From contig DAOVGK010000021.1 in NCBI GenBank assembly GCA_030672445.1, positions 1 through 15,164 of the forward strand: a DNA stretch of 15,164 nt, given 5' to 3'. Origin of the DNA: Candidatus Aerophobota bacterium. Its GTDB lineage: Bacteria; Aerophobota; Aerophobia; Aerophobales; AE-B3A. How positions within the stretch are numbered: position 1 is the stretch's first letter; every line of letters starts with the position of its first letter. Positions 13,893-15,164 of this stretch are shown here, piece by piece. The notes under the pieces were generated by a model. The model saw only the letters and a list, made by a program, of their open reading frames with translations, was not told the DNA's origin and did not search any database. A program made the translations under genes and the position numbers.

Positions 13893-15083
13893 TCATTCCC
13901 CGAATCTTTCTGCCGTCTCTGAGTATCCACTTTTAATCAGCTCAATGAGTTTTGTATCTTGGGGCTGTTTTAACCCACAGTGCCGGGAAAGAATTTCCTC
14001 TAAAGATCCGGCTAGCCTGCCTTTGTCTCGGTTGATTTTAATAGCGGCAGCAATACCCAGGCAGTATATCTTCGGTAGAAACCCGGCCGAGAGTATAAAC
14101 CTCGCCCCCCAGATAAGACGCTCCTGGGGTGCGAGCTTCTCTAGAGAGCCTCGCATACCCCTGGAGATGGAATCTCCAAACAGAGGAGAAATGATTCTTC
14201 TTAAAACATCGAAAGAATAGTTTTTAAGATCGTTTCTCTCCAGAATCCCTCCGAATTTGCTTAAGAGGGCCTCTATCATCTCTTCATTCACCATTTTCTT
14301 GGCTAGCTCCAGGATCTCTTTTTCTTCCTCCAGTTGGCAGTAGTAAGTATAGCCTTTTAGATGAGCAAGAAAGGCAAGAAAGGCATGACAACCGTTATGG
14401 ATAAGTATTTTTCTCTCTTTTAGGACTTCGAACTCATCATCTTCCTTTACCTGAAAAGCAGGGCTGAGTGGGGTAGATTCATCTACCAGACCTCTCCTTA
14501 TAGGGATTCCATAAAAAGGCTCTGCTACTATCCCCCAGCTAAATTCTCCGGCAACTGGCTCGAAGTTACCCCAGGGCTTAACTTTCTCCTCGTAACGGCA
14601 CATCCGTCCCATTACAGGCTCGCTAATTTTCACCCAGGAAGGTAGATTTACCATATTCTCTTGGAGAAAACCCTGGAATTTAGCAGGGACATCTTGGCCA
14701 TTCTCACAGCAGAGAATATATAACTGCTCTTTCCTCTCCAGATGTTTTTCGATCCCTTCAGCCAGAATGGGAGCCACTCCCTTAAGATTGGAAAGTCCCA
14801 CTGCCGTAAAAATAAGACTGGCCTGGCCGATCCTTTTGACTGCCTTTTCTCTTTCTCTATTATCATCGAGATTCAGACCCTCCACACCTCTAATTGCCAC
14901 TACTTCTATTCCCGGTGTGGTGAGGTTAATCCTGTACTCACCCTTTTTACCAAGATAGGCTAAAAACTCCCCCTTAAATTCCCGATCAATGAAGGTTAAA
15001 CTGTAACTGTTATGTAGCTCGGGTCCCAGAAAACCCAGTCCTAGGGCACCAGCCCCAAAAACTAAGACTTCCTTTTTTCCCAT
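13893..15083 (-). CDS. Mannitol-1-phosphate dehydrogenase-like polyol dehydrogenase
   Basis: A 396-residue NAD-dependent enzyme of the polyol-specific long-chain dehydrogenase group (MtlD/UxaB/UxuB relatives). The N-terminal GAGALGLGFLG (10-20) matches MtlD GAGNIGRGFIG. CCENGQDVP corresponds to the family CENxxxN region. The catalytic pattern K225-x4-N230-x2-H233 (KILIHNGCH) is intact. The gene lies 15 bases after the upstream ThiC-like stop and four bases before the kinase start, so dehydrogenase and kinase are one unit. The usual reaction is sugar (phosphate) ketone to polyol interconversion. The exact substrate is not visible; sequence outside the motifs looks divergent from true MtlD. Confidence 0.8.
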   Translation of the reverse strand: MGKKEVLVFGAGALGLGFLGPELHNSYSLTFIDREFKGEFLAYLGKKGEYRINLTTPGIEVVAIRGVEGLNLDDNREREKAVKRIGQASLIFTAVGLSNLKGVAPILAEGIEKHLERKEQLYILCCENGQDVPAKFQGFLQENMVNLPSWVKISEPVMGRMCRYEEKVKPWGNFEPVAGEFSWGIVAEPFYGIPIRRGLVDESTPLSPAFQVKEDDEFEVLKERKILIHNGCHAFLAFLAHLKGYTYYCQLEEEKEILELAKKMVNEEMIEALLSKFGGILERNDLKNYSFDVLRRIISPLFGDSISRGMRGSLEKLAPQERLIWGARFILSAGFLPKIYCLGIAAAIKINRDKGRLAGSLEEILSRHCGLKQPQDTKLIELIKSGYSETAERFGE

Positions 15084-15098
15084 TGCTCTAATTTATTC

Positions 15099-15164
15099 CT
15101 ATATTCTTTGGGATCTTAGGGCTTTCTCCACTATCTTCAGGGCGCAATATTCCCCGCACATAGT
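15099..15164 (-). CDS. thiC: C-terminal end of a ThiC-like phosphomethylpyrimidine synthase (partial)
   Basis: The last 21 codons of a gene entering from the right: TMCGEYCALKIVEKALRSQR then I and stop. This resembles the C-terminal iron-sulfur binding tail of ThiC (CSMCG...C...K), which makes the thiamine pyrimidine from AIR by radical SAM chemistry. Only two of the three cluster cysteines fall inside the window, spaced C-x3-C; E. coli-type ThiC has C-x4-C there. The call rests on a very short stretch. Confidence 0.5.
   Translation of the reverse strand, partial: TMCGEYCALKIVEKALRSQRI

Overview
The window suggests an uncultivated, probably anaerobic bacterium of moderate GC content. It shows strong AGGAGG-type ribosome binding sites, many ATGA stop-start overlaps, a branched-chain-type ABC uptake operon and a fused nucleotidyltransferase/CDP-alcohol phosphotransferase of the kind known from inositol-phosphate solute synthesis in thermophiles. 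No rRNA, tRNA, IS element or CRISPR array is visible, so lineage cannot be fixed from this sequence.

Left third (1-5388, + strand). A gene entering from the left edge encodes the fused cytidylyltransferase-like/CDP-alcohol phosphotransferase. It is followed by a near-consensus sigma70-type promoter, a double-hairpin palindromic repeat and a tightly coupled four-gene operon: ABC-2 ATPase, membrane-anchored protein with a carboxypeptidase-regulatory-like fold, ABC-2 permease, and a large signal-peptide-bearing protein with a charged helical segment and a C-terminal anchor. The ATPase and permease form an exporter. The two extracytoplasmic proteins are unrecognised and are the best candidates for something undescribed.

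Middle (5389-12925). This block is bounded by two inward-facing, about 96% identical, 230-bp copies of one leader element (5574-5803 on +, 12695-12925 on -). Each copy carries the same putative promoter with a palindrome at its -10 region and a long hairpin of about 16 bp. Most arm differences between the copies preserve or improve pairing. The left copy runs into the 3' stub of an RbsC-type sugar permease, followed by a Gfo/Idh/MocA oxidoreductase that lacks the usual EKP lysine and a small metal-binding cupin. The right copy is the leader of a complete five-gene branched-chain-type ABC importer read leftwards in the order livK-livG-livF-livH-livM. The two transcription units converge at about 7800.

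Right end (12926-15164, - strand). A PfkB sugar kinase and a mannitol-1-phosphate dehydrogenase-like enzyme lie directly upstream of the importer in the same direction. The last codons of a ThiC-like protein lie at the edge.

Taken together, importer, dehydrogenase, kinase, oxidoreductase and cupin look like an uptake and catabolism locus for a polyol, sugar acid or similar carbohydrate-derived compound rather than plain amino acids. The duplicated leader would couple its two arms. The substrate assignment is inference from gene content only.
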